64,000 bases of DNA from Actinomycetes bacterium (GTDB lineage: Bacteria; Actinomycetota; Acidimicrobiia; Acidimicrobiales; Ilumatobacteraceae): the NCBI GenBank assembly GCA_025359865.1, contig JANYDH010000083.1:1-64000 (forward strand), in the 5' to 3' direction. This document shows, one piece after another, positions 35,113-43,231 of this stretch. Position numbers and translations under genes: made by a program. Position 1 is the first letter of the stretch, and each line of letters opens with the position of its first letter. Below the pieces are notes generated by a model that did no database searches, had not been told where the DNA came from, and saw only the letters and a program-made list of their open reading frames with translations.

Positions 35113-36096
35113 TCAGCGCGACCAGGGGGCGCTGGGCGACACTGCGCCATCGCCACCCGTGAGCACATCGACGCCATCGTCGGTGACCAACAGCGTGTGC
35201 TCGAACTGCGCCGTGCGCTTGCCATCGGTGGTGACCGCCGTCCAGTCGTCGTCCCACATCCGGTGTTGCCATGCGCCGACAGTGATCATCGGCTCGATCG
35301 TGAACGTCATGCCCGGCCGCATGATGGTGGTCGAGCGCGGGTCGTAATAGTGCAACACCTGAATGTCGGTATGGAACTGCTCGCCGATGCCATGTCCGAT
35401 GAATGCCTTCACTACGCCATACCGATGTTTCTTGGCGTGGGCCTCGATCGCACGGCCGATGTCGCTGAGCGGCCGGCCTGGCCGTACCGCCTCGATGCCG
35501 TGCCACATGCACTCCTCGGTCACCTTGACCAACTCGTGGCTGGCGGGGTCGACCTCGCCGACGAAGAACGTGGCGTTGGTATCGCCATGAACCCCGCCGA
35601 TGTAGGTGGTGACATCGAGATTGACGATGTCGCCGTCTTGCAATACCCGAGAGTCGGGGATGCCGTGACAGATGACCTCGTTGACACTGGTGCACACACT
35701 CTTCGGGTAGGCGCTGTAGTTGAGCGGGCTGGGATACGCGTCGCGTTCGATACACAGGTCGTGCACGTATACGTCGATCGCATCGGTGGTGATGCCGGGC
35801 CGCACAAACTCACCGGCGAGGCGCAACACGTCCGAAGCCATTGTGCATGCATGACGCATGCGGTGGATGATCTCGGTCGACTTGACCCGATCTTCTGCCC
35901 ACCGTGTGACGATGCCGCTGTCTGCATACGCAGGGCGAGGGATGTGAGCTGGCACCGTTCGCATCGGCGAGATCGTGCCTTGCAACACCCTGCCCTCGAG
36001 TGGCTTGTGGCAGCGCTTGTACTTGCGACCGCTGCCGCACCAGCAGGCGTCGTTGGCTTGCGGTAGGAAAGCAGGAGGTTGAGCGGGCTGCAACAC
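35113..36096 (-). CDS. map: methionine aminopeptidase type I with N-terminal SEC-C motif
   Basis: This 327-residue cytosolic metallo-aminopeptidase removes initiator methionine. The N-terminal SEC-C zinc motif CWCGSGRKYKRCH (residues ~18-30) is an added domain seen in a subset of bacterial MetAPs. The catalytic domain has the metal ligands in VNLDVTTYIGGVHGDTNATF, FIGHGIGEQFHTDIQ, FTIEPMITVG and AQFEHTLLV. ATG 36096 keeps the whole SEC-C motif. The gene is divergent from the Tad operon. Confidence 0.93.
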   Translation of the reverse strand: MLQPAQPPAFLPQANDACWCGSGRKYKRCHKPLEGRVLQGTISPMRTVPAHIPRPAYADSGIVTRWAEDRVKSTEIIHRMRHACTMASDVLRLAGEFVRPGITTDAIDVYVHDLCIERDAYPSPLNYSAYPKSVCTSVNEVICHGIPDSRVLQDGDIVNLDVTTYIGGVHGDTNATFFVGEVDPASHELVKVTEECMWHGIEAVRPGRPLSDIGRAIEAHAKKHRYGVVKAFIGHGIGEQFHTDIQVLHYYDPRSTTIMRPGMTFTIEPMITVGAWQHRMWDDDWTAVTTDGKRTAQFEHTLLVTDDGVDVLTGGDGAVSPSAPWSR

Positions 36097-36279
36097 GATC
36101 AGCAGGTTATCGCTCTCATTTCCACGGCGCTTTCCGCGGCGACAATCTCACTGTCCGACATAGACCGTATGCATTCCTCACGTTCTCCTCAAGAACCCGC
36201 TACCTGCCGACTCCGTAGCGCTCAGCGAATCTACGGTCTGCGAGCCAACAGGGGGACCGAGAAACTCGGGGGAGCAGAC
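36097..36279. promoter_or_regulatory. divergent promoter region, map / Tad operon
   Basis: This 183-bp spacer lies between the map start and the prepilin peptidase start, and must hold the Tad operon promoter. The strong GGGGGAG just upstream of 36280 is the operon's first ribosome-binding site. I see no clear inverted repeat. Confidence 0.4.
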
Positions 36280-36954
36280 ATGCTTGGGCAATCGAACAGT
36301 TCGGCAGGGGCGACAGCGATCATTGCGCCGCGTTCACGGATGTGGTCGGGCACCACTACCCGTGACCGCCCGTTCATCAAGCGGGTTGCGGTTCCTCGAC
36401 CGACTGCATCGACGTGGTCCGTGGTGCCTGGCGCGGCCAAGCTGGTAGCTGGCCTCGCGTGCGTTGTGCACCTGGCCGTCATGGTTCGCCTTTGGGGCCC
36501 ACACCAACTGGTCGAGGTGATGGCGGTCGGCATTGTCAGCATGTTGCTCGCCGCTGCGGCGCTGATCGATCATGCGGCACAACGAATCCCCAACGACTTG
36601 TTGTCGTGGGGCGCGATCGCATTGTTGGTGGCGGCAGCGCTGGGTGGCAGTGCCACACTCGATCACATCGCTGTGGGGGTTGCGCTCGCCGCCCTACCAA
36701 TGCTGATCGTCTTGCTCACCCGCGGGATCGGCATCGGCGACGTCAAGATGGCCGCAGTAGTCGGCGGGGCAGCCGGCATCGTGCATCCGTTGGCGGCCAT
36801 CGGGGCAGTGTTCGCGATGGCGCTCGCAAGTGGCCTGTACGGCATGGCCACGGGCCGCCACCGGGTCGCCCTCGGACCTTGGCTGTGGGGCGGCCTACTG
36901 GCGAGCACCACTGCGACAACGGTGACACTGCACCTTCTGGGGGACGCGAGGTGA
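36280..36954 (+). CDS. prepilin peptidase, A24 family (TadV/CpaA-like)
   Basis: This membrane aspartic protease of 224 residues processes Tad prepilins. The first catalytic Asp is in ALIDHAAQRIPNDLL. The second is in GIGIGDVKMAAVVGG, the GxGDxK motif. Six or so hydrophobic segments are visible (for example SMLLAAAALID and LVAALGG-type stretches). ATG 36280 has GGGGGAG six bases upstream; the frame further upstream is not convincing. It begins a compact Tad operon and its stop overlaps the next gene (GTGA). Confidence 0.9.
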   Translation: MLGQSNSSAGATAIIAPRSRMWSGTTTRDRPFIKRVAVPRPTASTWSVVPGAAKLVAGLACVVHLAVMVRLWGPHQLVEVMAVGIVSMLLAAAALIDHAAQRIPNDLLSWGAIALLVAAALGGSATLDHIAVGVALAALPMLIVLLTRGIGIGDVKMAAVVGGAAGIVHPLAAIGAVFAMALASGLYGMATGRHRVALGPWLWGGLLASTTATTVTLHLLGDAR

Positions 36955-37706
36955 GCGCTCCTACCGTCGCCAAACCCACACGGCGCGCACATGAGCCAGC
37001 CGTAGTGAAACCGGGGCAGAGCACCAAAGCACGCACCAGGGTGAGGGTGCAGTGGTTGGCACTCGGTGCGGCTCTCACCGTGCTCGCAGGCACGCTCGTG
37101 GCATGGTCGCTGACCCGTGCTGCCGACCGAGTGCAAGTTGTCAGCGTCGCCAGACCGGTCGCCGCAGGCGACATCATCGAAGCGGGTGACCTCACCACAG
37201 CAGCCGTGGCATTCGACGGCGTCGTCCAAGGTCTGGTACCGGCGGCGTCGATCGCCCGAGTGGTTGGGCAAGTCGCCACGATCGATCTAGGCGCCGGAGT
37301 GCTCCTGAGCATCGGCATGTGGGCCCATGACGGCGACATCGCACCCGATGAGCGCACCGTGGGCGCCGTGCTCCGCGCCGGGAGATTCCCCAACGGTCTG
37401 GCCCATGGATCGACCGCGTTAGCGATCGGCGTGGCAACACCGACGGCGACCGCGGACCCCAATGATCAGGGCACAGCGGTGCGGGTGCTCGACGTTGACG
37501 TTGCCGAGGATGGGTCGCTCCACGTCACGCTCGCGGTGCCAGCCGACCATGCCGCCGCAGTAGCGAGCCTGTCTGCGACCCTCGAGTTGGTGCTGGTCGG
37601 TGTGCCATCTGTGACCGCTGAGACCACACCGGCATCTACACCGGCATCCACACCGGCATCCACACCGGCATCCGCAGCATCCACCGAGATCGGCGCTGGA
37701 TCGTGA
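36951..37706 (+). CDS. SAF-domain protein (CpaB/RcpC-like)
   Basis: This 251-residue membrane-anchored protein has an N-terminal helix (VQWLALGAALTVLAGTLVAW). An SAF domain follows (VSVARPVAAGDIIEAGDLTT, then VGQVATIDLGAGVLLS) as in CpaB/RcpC pilus assembly proteins. The C-terminus is Thr-Pro-Ala-Ser-rich, encoded by a 12-bp repeat (ACACCGGCATCC) around 37630-37676. It likely acts at the envelope in pilus assembly. GTG overlaps the previous stop. Confidence 0.82.
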   Translation: MSAPTVAKPTRRAHEPAVVKPGQSTKARTRVRVQWLALGAALTVLAGTLVAWSLTRAADRVQVVSVARPVAAGDIIEAGDLTTAAVAFDGVVQGLVPAASIARVVGQVATIDLGAGVLLSIGMWAHDGDIAPDERTVGAVLRAGRFPNGLAHGSTALAIGVATPTATADPNDQGTAVRVLDVDVAEDGSLHVTLAVPADHAAAVASLSATLELVLVGVPSVTAETTPASTPASTPASTPASAASTEIGAGS

Positions 37707-38464
37707 TCGTCGGCGTAGGTACCTGGCGAGGAACTGGGGCGACCACCACCGCCTTGCTCGTTGCGCGGATGCTGTCGGCACAAGGCGAGCGTCCATGGCT
37801 GATCGAAGCAGACCCCGCCGGCGGCACGCTTGCCGGTCGCCTCCCCTTAGTACCCGACCATGCGGGAGGGCTCGAACGGATCGCGTTTCCGGCCGGTCGC
37901 CTTACGATGACCGAGCGCTTCGAGACCGTCGCTGGTGACGTCTACGGAGTGCGGCTCATTACCGCGCCCGGTGACCCATTTCGTGGATGGGCCTGCCACA
38001 CGCCGCGACTGGCATGGGCACCGTCGCTTCGCGAGTTGGATGGCCCGGTCGTGATCGACCTCGGTCGCCAGCACGGTGGAGCACCCACGTCGGCGGTTCT
38101 GGAACAACTCGACGTGCTGCTGCTGACCACGACCCCCGACCCGGTCTCGGTGGTATCCACGCTCGAGTGGGCCCGGTTGCTCGGCCGAGTATCGCCGGCC
38201 GATGCTGGGCTTCCACTCGACCTGGTACGTCTCGCAGTCGTCGATCTTCCGATCGGCCATGAGCGCGTTCCCCGCGCTCACGCCGAGGACGAACTCGGCG
38301 ACCGTTTCGCCGGGTGGCTGCCATGGTCGCCCGATGTCGTCGATCTGATTCTTCGAGGTGCCGACCCCACTGACCGACGCCTTCGCCGGCAGCCGTTGAT
38401 CCAAGCGACCGAGCAGTTGTGCGATCGTCTTCGCACCTGGGCACCGACCGAGTCGCTGCCATGA
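37703..38464 (+). CDS. TadZ/CpaE-like MinD/ParA ATPase
   Basis: This 253-residue protein opens MIVGVGTWRGTGATTTALLVARML, a deviant Walker A (G-xx-GTGATTT) with the MinD/ParA fold. EADPAGG follows, as in ParA/MinD switch I. Later segments (LDVLLLTTTPDPVSVV) fit a partner-binding region. In Tad systems TadZ/CpaE localises the machinery at the pole. The lysine typical of Walker A is missing after the second Gly, as in some TadZ proteins, so ATP hydrolysis is uncertain. Confidence 0.8.
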   Translation: MIVGVGTWRGTGATTTALLVARMLSAQGERPWLIEADPAGGTLAGRLPLVPDHAGGLERIAFPAGRLTMTERFETVAGDVYGVRLITAPGDPFRGWACHTPRLAWAPSLRELDGPVVIDLGRQHGGAPTSAVLEQLDVLLLTTTPDPVSVVSTLEWARLLGRVSPADAGLPLDLVRLAVVDLPIGHERVPRAHAEDELGDRFAGWLPWSPDVVDLILRGADPTDRRLRRQPLIQATEQLCDRLRTWAPTESLP

Positions 38465-39777
38465 TGAGCGACGACGAACTCGACGTGCTCGCGGCCGATG
38501 TGCGCCGCTCATACGGAGACCGATTCCCCGTACCGCGTCGCGACGAGACCGCCGCTGACCGTGAGTTACGTGAGGAGATCACCCGCGACGTCATCGAGAC
38601 AACCGTGCTGATCGAGGTCGAGGCGCAGCGACTGGCGAACCGTCAGGCACCGCTCAACGAACTCGAACAGTCCACACTGGTCGAACGGATCGTGTCCGAG
38701 ATGTTCGGACTACCCAAACTGCTGTCGGTTCTTCGCGATCCCGATGTGACCGACGTCTTGGTCTTCGGAGCCGATCCGGTGCGCGTCGAATACGCGGACG
38801 GCACACGACGATCGTTACCGGGACTGGTCCGCCGGGATCGCGACCTCGAGCGGATCATCTATGACACCGCCACCGCTCGGCGCAGACCCTTCAATCGTGA
38901 GAACCCCTTCGTCGACCTCGAACTGGAGTCGGGTGTTCGCTTCCATGGCGAGGGATTCGACGTGGTCGGCCGCCCACTCATCACCATCCGGCGCGCCTCG
39001 GTGTTCGGCTCCACGCTGGAACACCTGGCCGACCGTGGGATGCTGCACGAGGGCGCGGTCAGTCTGCTCCGCGCCGCTATCGCCGCCGACATGTCGATCG
39101 TCGTGGCCGGGCGAATGGGCTCCGGAAAGACGACCTTGCTGCGCGCGCTGGTGGGCGAGGTCGACAGCAACGACGTGATCATCACCGTCGAAACCGACTT
39201 CGAGCTGAACCTCGGGCAACTCGGTACCCATCCCTTCGTTCACGCGTACCAGTCGAGGATCCCGTCCACCAGCGACGGTGTGGGGATCACCTGCGCCGAC
39301 ATGATGGTGCCGGCAGTGCGCACCAGGGCCGACTGGATCATCGTCGGCGAAGTGCGAGGTGGTGAAGGCGCCGCCATGGTGCAGGCCATGTCGATCGGGC
39401 AGGGTGCGATGGCGACTGTTCATGGCGGGTCGGCCAAGGACGGGTTGGAACGGTTGGCCGAGCTGATTGCACATCATCACGGCACCGATCTGCACATGGC
39501 GAGATGGCAGGTGTACCGCAGCGTCGATCTGGTGGTTCACACCCACGGCAACAACGTGACCGGCAGAGTGGTGACCGAGATCGTGGCCCCGTCCGTCGAG
39601 GAAGACGGTGCACGATTCATCATCCACCCTCTACTCGCGCGCAGGTCCGGGGCGGCGAGCCGGATGGGGGTGCCGGCGCGAGAACCACAGCGGTTGATGC
39701 TCGAACGCCTTATCGAGGCCGATCCGGACTTCGATCCCTCACGCTGGCACCTCGACGTCGCGGGTGCGGGTCGGTGA
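38461..39777 (+). CDS. cpaF: Tad secretion ATPase TadA/CpaF
   Basis: This 438-residue hexameric secretion ATPase powers pilus assembly. Walker A is GRMGSGKTTLL near residue 218, the Asp box is ITVETDFELNL, and Walker B lies in DWIIVGEVRGGEGAAMVQAM. A His box is in MATVHGGSAKDGLERL. ATG 38461 overlaps the previous stop (ATGA). The N-terminal part (~1-200) matches the CpaF docking domain. It should interact with the two platform proteins downstream. Confidence 0.94.
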   Translation: MMSDDELDVLAADVRRSYGDRFPVPRRDETAADRELREEITRDVIETTVLIEVEAQRLANRQAPLNELEQSTLVERIVSEMFGLPKLLSVLRDPDVTDVLVFGADPVRVEYADGTRRSLPGLVRRDRDLERIIYDTATARRRPFNRENPFVDLELESGVRFHGEGFDVVGRPLITIRRASVFGSTLEHLADRGMLHEGAVSLLRAAIAADMSIVVAGRMGSGKTTLLRALVGEVDSNDVIITVETDFELNLGQLGTHPFVHAYQSRIPSTSDGVGITCADMMVPAVRTRADWIIVGEVRGGEGAAMVQAMSIGQGAMATVHGGSAKDGLERLAELIAHHHGTDLHMARWQVYRSVDLVVHTHGNNVTGRVVTEIVAPSVEEDGARFIIHPLLARRSGAASRMGVPAREPQRLMLERLIEADPDFDPSRWHLDVAGAGR

Positions 39778-39780
39778 CCG

Positions 39781-40761
39781 ATGTTTGCGTCTGGACTACC
39801 CACCTCGTCGGCCGTGCTGGGAACCGTGGTGCTGGTGGCGGCGGCGCTCGTGTGCATGCAGCGCGCCTTCTCGTCACCAGGGTCTCCACGCCCTACCTCA
39901 CCTGCAACCTCACCTGCTGCTTCCCAGATCTCGTCCGGTACAGCACGCGAGCAGCCTGACCAAGCGAGCCTTTTCCGCAATGTCGGCCGACAGCGAATCG
40001 CGGTCGGCCTTGCCGCTGGATTCGTGGTCCTGCTCCTCACCAGATGGCTGGCGCTCGGCGTGTCGGCGGCCGTGCTGGTAGTGATCTGGGGACGACTCGT
40101 CCGCGATCATCGCGCCGACGACGAGCGCCGACGCATCGAAGCCATCGCGAAGTGGCTCGAAGACCTGCGCGACACACTGCGCGGCTCATCGGTGGGCGCC
40201 GAGGAGGCGCTCGAACAGGTCGCCCAGCGACCGCCCGAGGCAATCCGTGAGGCACTTTCCACATTCGTGTTTCGCCGCCGTCAGGGAATGCGAACCGAAG
40301 ACGCTCTTGCTGATCTCGCCGAATCGTTGCACCACCCCACAGCGGATGCAGCCATAGCCGCCATCCGCCTCGTGGTCAGCGGTGCGGCCGGGGCGGGTCG
40401 CCTGTACCCGACGGTCGATGCGTTGGCTGCCGCAGCCCGCGATGAGGTGAGCGCACGTGAGCGGGTCGACCGCACACGCACCGTGTACCAATCGTCGATG
40501 AAGCGGCTGATCGTCATCGGCATCGTGTTGATCGCCTATCTACGACTGGCCGCCGGTGACCTGCTCAACGCGTACAACTCCCCCGCCGGACAGATGTTCT
40601 TGTTGCTGCCGCTGTCGATGTGGGCGGGGTGCATCGTCTGGCTTCGCAGCCTGTGCCGCTACGACGAACCGAATCGTTACCGAATCGTTACCGCCGACGA
40701 CGAACCATCCACCCCAACCGCCTCAGCTGCACCAGCCGAACGATCGCAGGCACCGAAATGA
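39781..40761 (+). CDS. Tad platform protein TadB-like (T2SS-F domain)
   Basis: This 326-residue integral membrane protein has a T2SSF domain (~120-290: WLEDLRDTLRGSSVGAEEAL, and VSARERVDRTRTVYQSSMK). N-terminal hydrophobic segments occur near 1-25 and 75-95, and C-terminal ones near 240-285. A proline-rich tail follows. It is the inner-membrane platform that docks with CpaF. The stop overlaps the TadC gene (ATGA). Confidence 0.88.
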   Translation: MFASGLPTSSAVLGTVVLVAAALVCMQRAFSSPGSPRPTSPATSPAASQISSGTAREQPDQASLFRNVGRQRIAVGLAAGFVVLLLTRWLALGVSAAVLVVIWGRLVRDHRADDERRRIEAIAKWLEDLRDTLRGSSVGAEEALEQVAQRPPEAIREALSTFVFRRRQGMRTEDALADLAESLHHPTADAAIAAIRLVVSGAAGAGRLYPTVDALAAAARDEVSARERVDRTRTVYQSSMKRLIVIGIVLIAYLRLAAGDLLNAYNSPAGQMFLLLPLSMWAGCIVWLRSLCRYDEPNRYRIVTADDEPSTPTASAAPAERSQAPK

Positions 40762-41666
40762 ACGCAATTCGTGTTGCCGGAATCGTCGCCGTGCTCGCCG
40801 CTGCAGCATTGGCCGCGGTGGTGCGCGCGATCGTGCCGCCACGACGGTCGATGGCGCAGGTTCGCGCCGCTCTCTACAGCCCCGGCAAGTTCGCTGCAAA
40901 CGCTGCAACCGGCACCGCCGGCTCAGGCGACCGCTGGCCGGTCGGGCCGATTGCGAACGGGGCGATCGGTCTGCGCATCACAGCGCGATGGGGCAACGGG
41001 TTGGAGTTGGCCGAACTGACTGTTGTCGACGTGACCACCCGGGTATTGGTCGCACTCGCTGCCGGAACAGGGATCGTGTTGCTTTCCGCTTCGGCGCTCG
41101 CCGCCCTCGGCGTAGCACCGCCGTCGCCGCTGTGGGTCGTCGCTGCGCTCGTCGTCGGAGCAGCATTCGGTCTCGTCATGTGGAGCGACACCGGCAGTAA
41201 AGTCGAACGACGACGACGAGAGTTCGGGCGTGCCGTTAACGATTTCGTGCAACTCGTCGCCGTCGGTCTGACCACCGATCAGAGCGTCGACCAGGCGATC
41301 CAATTTGCCCTGTCGGTAGGCGATAGCGCGATGTTCGGTCGTTTGCGCCATGAGTTGGCAACCGCTCCACTGCGAGGCGTACCTATCTGGGAGGCCCTCG
41401 AACAACTCGGCGACCGCTACGACCAACGCGAGTTGCGTGATCTTGGTAGTTCGATCGAGCGACAGGGCACCCAGGGAGTCTCGATCACCACCACGGTTTC
41501 GACGATGGCTGCGGCGATGCGGGCGCGTTCGTTGGACGCGCTGGAGCGCGATGCCGACCAGGCCAACGCGAACCTTTCCGGGCCCACCGTGTGCTTCGTG
41601 GTCACCACCGTCGTGTTTCTTGCCTACCCACTCGCACTACGGATCGGCGAGGCGTTCGGCGGCTGA
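40758..41666 (+). CDS. Tad platform protein TadC-like (T2SS-F domain)
   Basis: This second platform protein has 302 residues. N-terminal segment IVAVLAAAALAAVVRAIVP and two further hydrophobic segments near residues 90-140 precede the T2SSF domain (~150-270: VNDFVQLVAVGLTTDQSVDQ, LRDLGSSIERQGTQGVSITT). A last membrane helix follows (VCFVVTTVVFLAYPLAL). ATG 40758 is chosen for the 4-bp overlap with TadB; the longer frame to 40620 lies inside it. Confidence 0.88.
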   Translation: MNAIRVAGIVAVLAAAALAAVVRAIVPPRRSMAQVRAALYSPGKFAANAATGTAGSGDRWPVGPIANGAIGLRITARWGNGLELAELTVVDVTTRVLVALAAGTGIVLLSASALAALGVAPPSPLWVVAALVVGAAFGLVMWSDTGSKVERRRREFGRAVNDFVQLVAVGLTTDQSVDQAIQFALSVGDSAMFGRLRHELATAPLRGVPIWEALEQLGDRYDQRELRDLGSSIERQGTQGVSITTTVSTMAAAMRARSLDALERDADQANANLSGPTVCFVVTTVVFLAYPLALRIGEAFGG

Positions 41667-41740
41667 GTTCTCCACTCGTGATCAACCGGTCACGAGCCCG
41701 ACCCCGGCCGACGGCCGGATCCCAGAAAGGCAAGACAACT

Positions 41741-41980
41741 ATGGATAGTTACCTACTCCCACTCGGCGTATGGGCCCAACTCATGATCGGCGACCTGCGA
41801 GCCCGCGCGACAGATGCGTGGCATCGTCGCAACGACGAGACAGGCGTCGACGAGGCGGTCACCAAGATGATCTGGCTCGCCGTAGGCATCGGTGTCGCCG
41901 TTGTCGCGACAGCGTTCTTCATCAGCATCTTCAACACCGCCAAGTCCAGCGTGCCGGACCCGATACCGCCGACGCCGTGA
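41741..41980 (+). CDS. Flp-type pilin-like small protein
   Basis: This is a 79-residue protein with one hydrophobic helix (VTKMIWLAVGIGVAVVATAFFISIF) preceded by polar sequence containing a Glu-rich stretch (RRNDETGVDE) and ending in a Pro-rich tail. The position after TadC and before TadE-like genes is that of the major pilin. The classic G/x-E-Y Flp cleavage motif is not clear, so the assignment is by position and shape. A start at 41591 is possible but adds non-protein-like sequence. Confidence 0.65.
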   Translation: MDSYLLPLGVWAQLMIGDLRARATDAWHRRNDETGVDEAVTKMIWLAVGIGVAVVATAFFISIFNTAKSSVPDPIPPTP

Positions 41981-42360
41981 CGTCGCTGCCTCGCCAGGAA
42001 CGCGACCGAGGCGCGGTAGACGTCTCGATCGAGATGCTGTTCGGGTTGTGCCTTGCGCTGCTTGTGCTGCTTTCCGTGTTCGAGGCTGTGGCGTTCTGGC
42101 ATGCGCGCAACATTTACGACGACGCTGCCGCCGAAGGTGCTCGCGTCGCAGCGGCCTACGACGGCACCTGCGCCGACGGCATCGCCGCGGCGCGCCGTGA
42201 TGTGGCGCTCCACGCGGCGAACTGGGCACGCGACGTCATCGTGTCATGCGTCGAGGGCCCGATGATCGAAGTGACCGTCACCGGCCGAACACCCGGCGTG
42301 ATCGGCGGCCCACTGGGCTTCACCGCCCACGCCACCGAGACCGCTCCGAAGGAACGCTGA
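41977..42360 (+). CDS. TadE-like pseudopilin (first copy)
   Basis: This 127-residue membrane protein has an N-terminal polar region, then RGAVDVSIEMLFGLCLALLVL, which is the TadE-like helix (G-V-x-E before a hydrophobic stretch). The periplasmic part includes GARVAAAYDGTCADG with Cys residues. The GTG start overlaps the previous stop, and its own stop is in TGATG with the next gene. Confidence 0.8.
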   Translation: MTSLPRQERDRGAVDVSIEMLFGLCLALLVLLSVFEAVAFWHARNIYDDAAAEGARVAAAYDGTCADGIAAARRDVALHAANWARDVIVSCVEGPMIEVTVTGRTPGVIGGPLGFTAHATETAPKER

Positions 42361-42803
42361 TGCGCGAAAACCACGACCACGACCACGACCACGGGCGCGA
42401 TGCGGGTGTCATCACCGCGATCGAGATGATGTACCTCCTGGTATTTTGCCTCGTCGCGTTGCTTTTCATCGGATACGTCGGACGTCTCCACGCCGCCGGA
42501 GTCAACGTCGCCAACACGTCTCAAGCCGCGGCGCGAGCCGCATCGCTAGCTGGTTCGGGTGCTGCCGCAGCGACGGCCGCCGAACAAGCCGTGGCGAACT
42601 CCGACCTGATCAGTCGATGCCAAGGCGGCCCGTCGGCCGAGGTCTCGTGGTCGGCATCGCCGTCAGGTACCTGGCAGGGGGGCTCAGTGACGGTGACCGT
42701 GTCGTGCACCGTCGACAACGGATCGCTTACGGGCATCTGGGCACCGGGGTCGCGCACCATCCGGATGAGCGACACCCAGCCAGTGGACCGGTACCAACGA
42801 TGA
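42360..42803 (+). CDS. TadE-like pseudopilin (second copy)
   Basis: This 147-residue relative of the first TadE protein has a His/Asp-rich N-terminal stretch (ENHDHDHDHGRDAG), then VITAIEMMYLLVFCLVALLF as the membrane helix. Ala-rich helical segments and a Cys-containing C-terminal domain (CQGGPSAEVSW; VSCTVDNGSL) complete it. The ATG overlaps the upstream stop (TGATG). The His-Asp run could bind metal but may be only a low-complexity stretch. Confidence 0.78.
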   Translation: MRENHDHDHDHGRDAGVITAIEMMYLLVFCLVALLFIGYVGRLHAAGVNVANTSQAAARAASLAGSGAAAATAAEQAVANSDLISRCQGGPSAEVSWSASPSGTWQGGSVTVTVSCTVDNGSLTGIWAPGSRTIRMSDTQPVDRYQR

Positions 42804-43216
42804 GCCCGACGCCAGCGTGCGATCGCGACCGTGGCGTGTTGACGATCATCACCTTGTTGTTGGTGGTAGTCACCTTGGCAGGTGCCGGACTGGTCGTCGA
42901 CGGGGGACGAGCGCTGACCGCCCGACGCCATGCAGCCAACACCGCTGAGGGGGCGGCCCGGTTCGCGGTGTCGTCACAGAGCCCGCTGACCGAACTCGAC
43001 GATGCACATGCTGTCGGAGATGCGACCTCGTTCGCCACCCGCTCAGGCATCGAACCGACCGATATTGCGGTCATGGTTCGCCATACCGCTGACGGAACCG
43101 CCGAGGTCGTCGTCACCATTACCGAGCACCCGACCGCCGTCTTTCTTGCCCTGGGGGGCATCACGACGATGTCGGTACACGCAACCGGAATCGCCCGATT
43201 CCTCTACTCGATCTGA
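42800..43216 (+). CDS. TadG-like pilus assembly protein
   Basis: This 138-residue protein has an N-terminal membrane helix: RDRGVLTIITLLLVVVTLAG, then AGLVVDGGRALTARRHAANTAEGAARFA. The latter matches the TadG N-terminal motif (G-x-VDxGR...Q/NTADAAA). The C-terminal von Willebrand-like domain of long TadG proteins is absent. ATG overlaps the previous gene's stop. Confidence 0.78.
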   Translation: MSPTPACDRDRGVLTIITLLLVVVTLAGAGLVVDGGRALTARRHAANTAEGAARFAVSSQSPLTELDDAHAVGDATSFATRSGIEPTDIAVMVRHTADGTAEVVVTITEHPTAVFLALGGITTMSVHATGIARFLYSI

Positions 43217-43231
43217 CCCACAGGAGCCGCC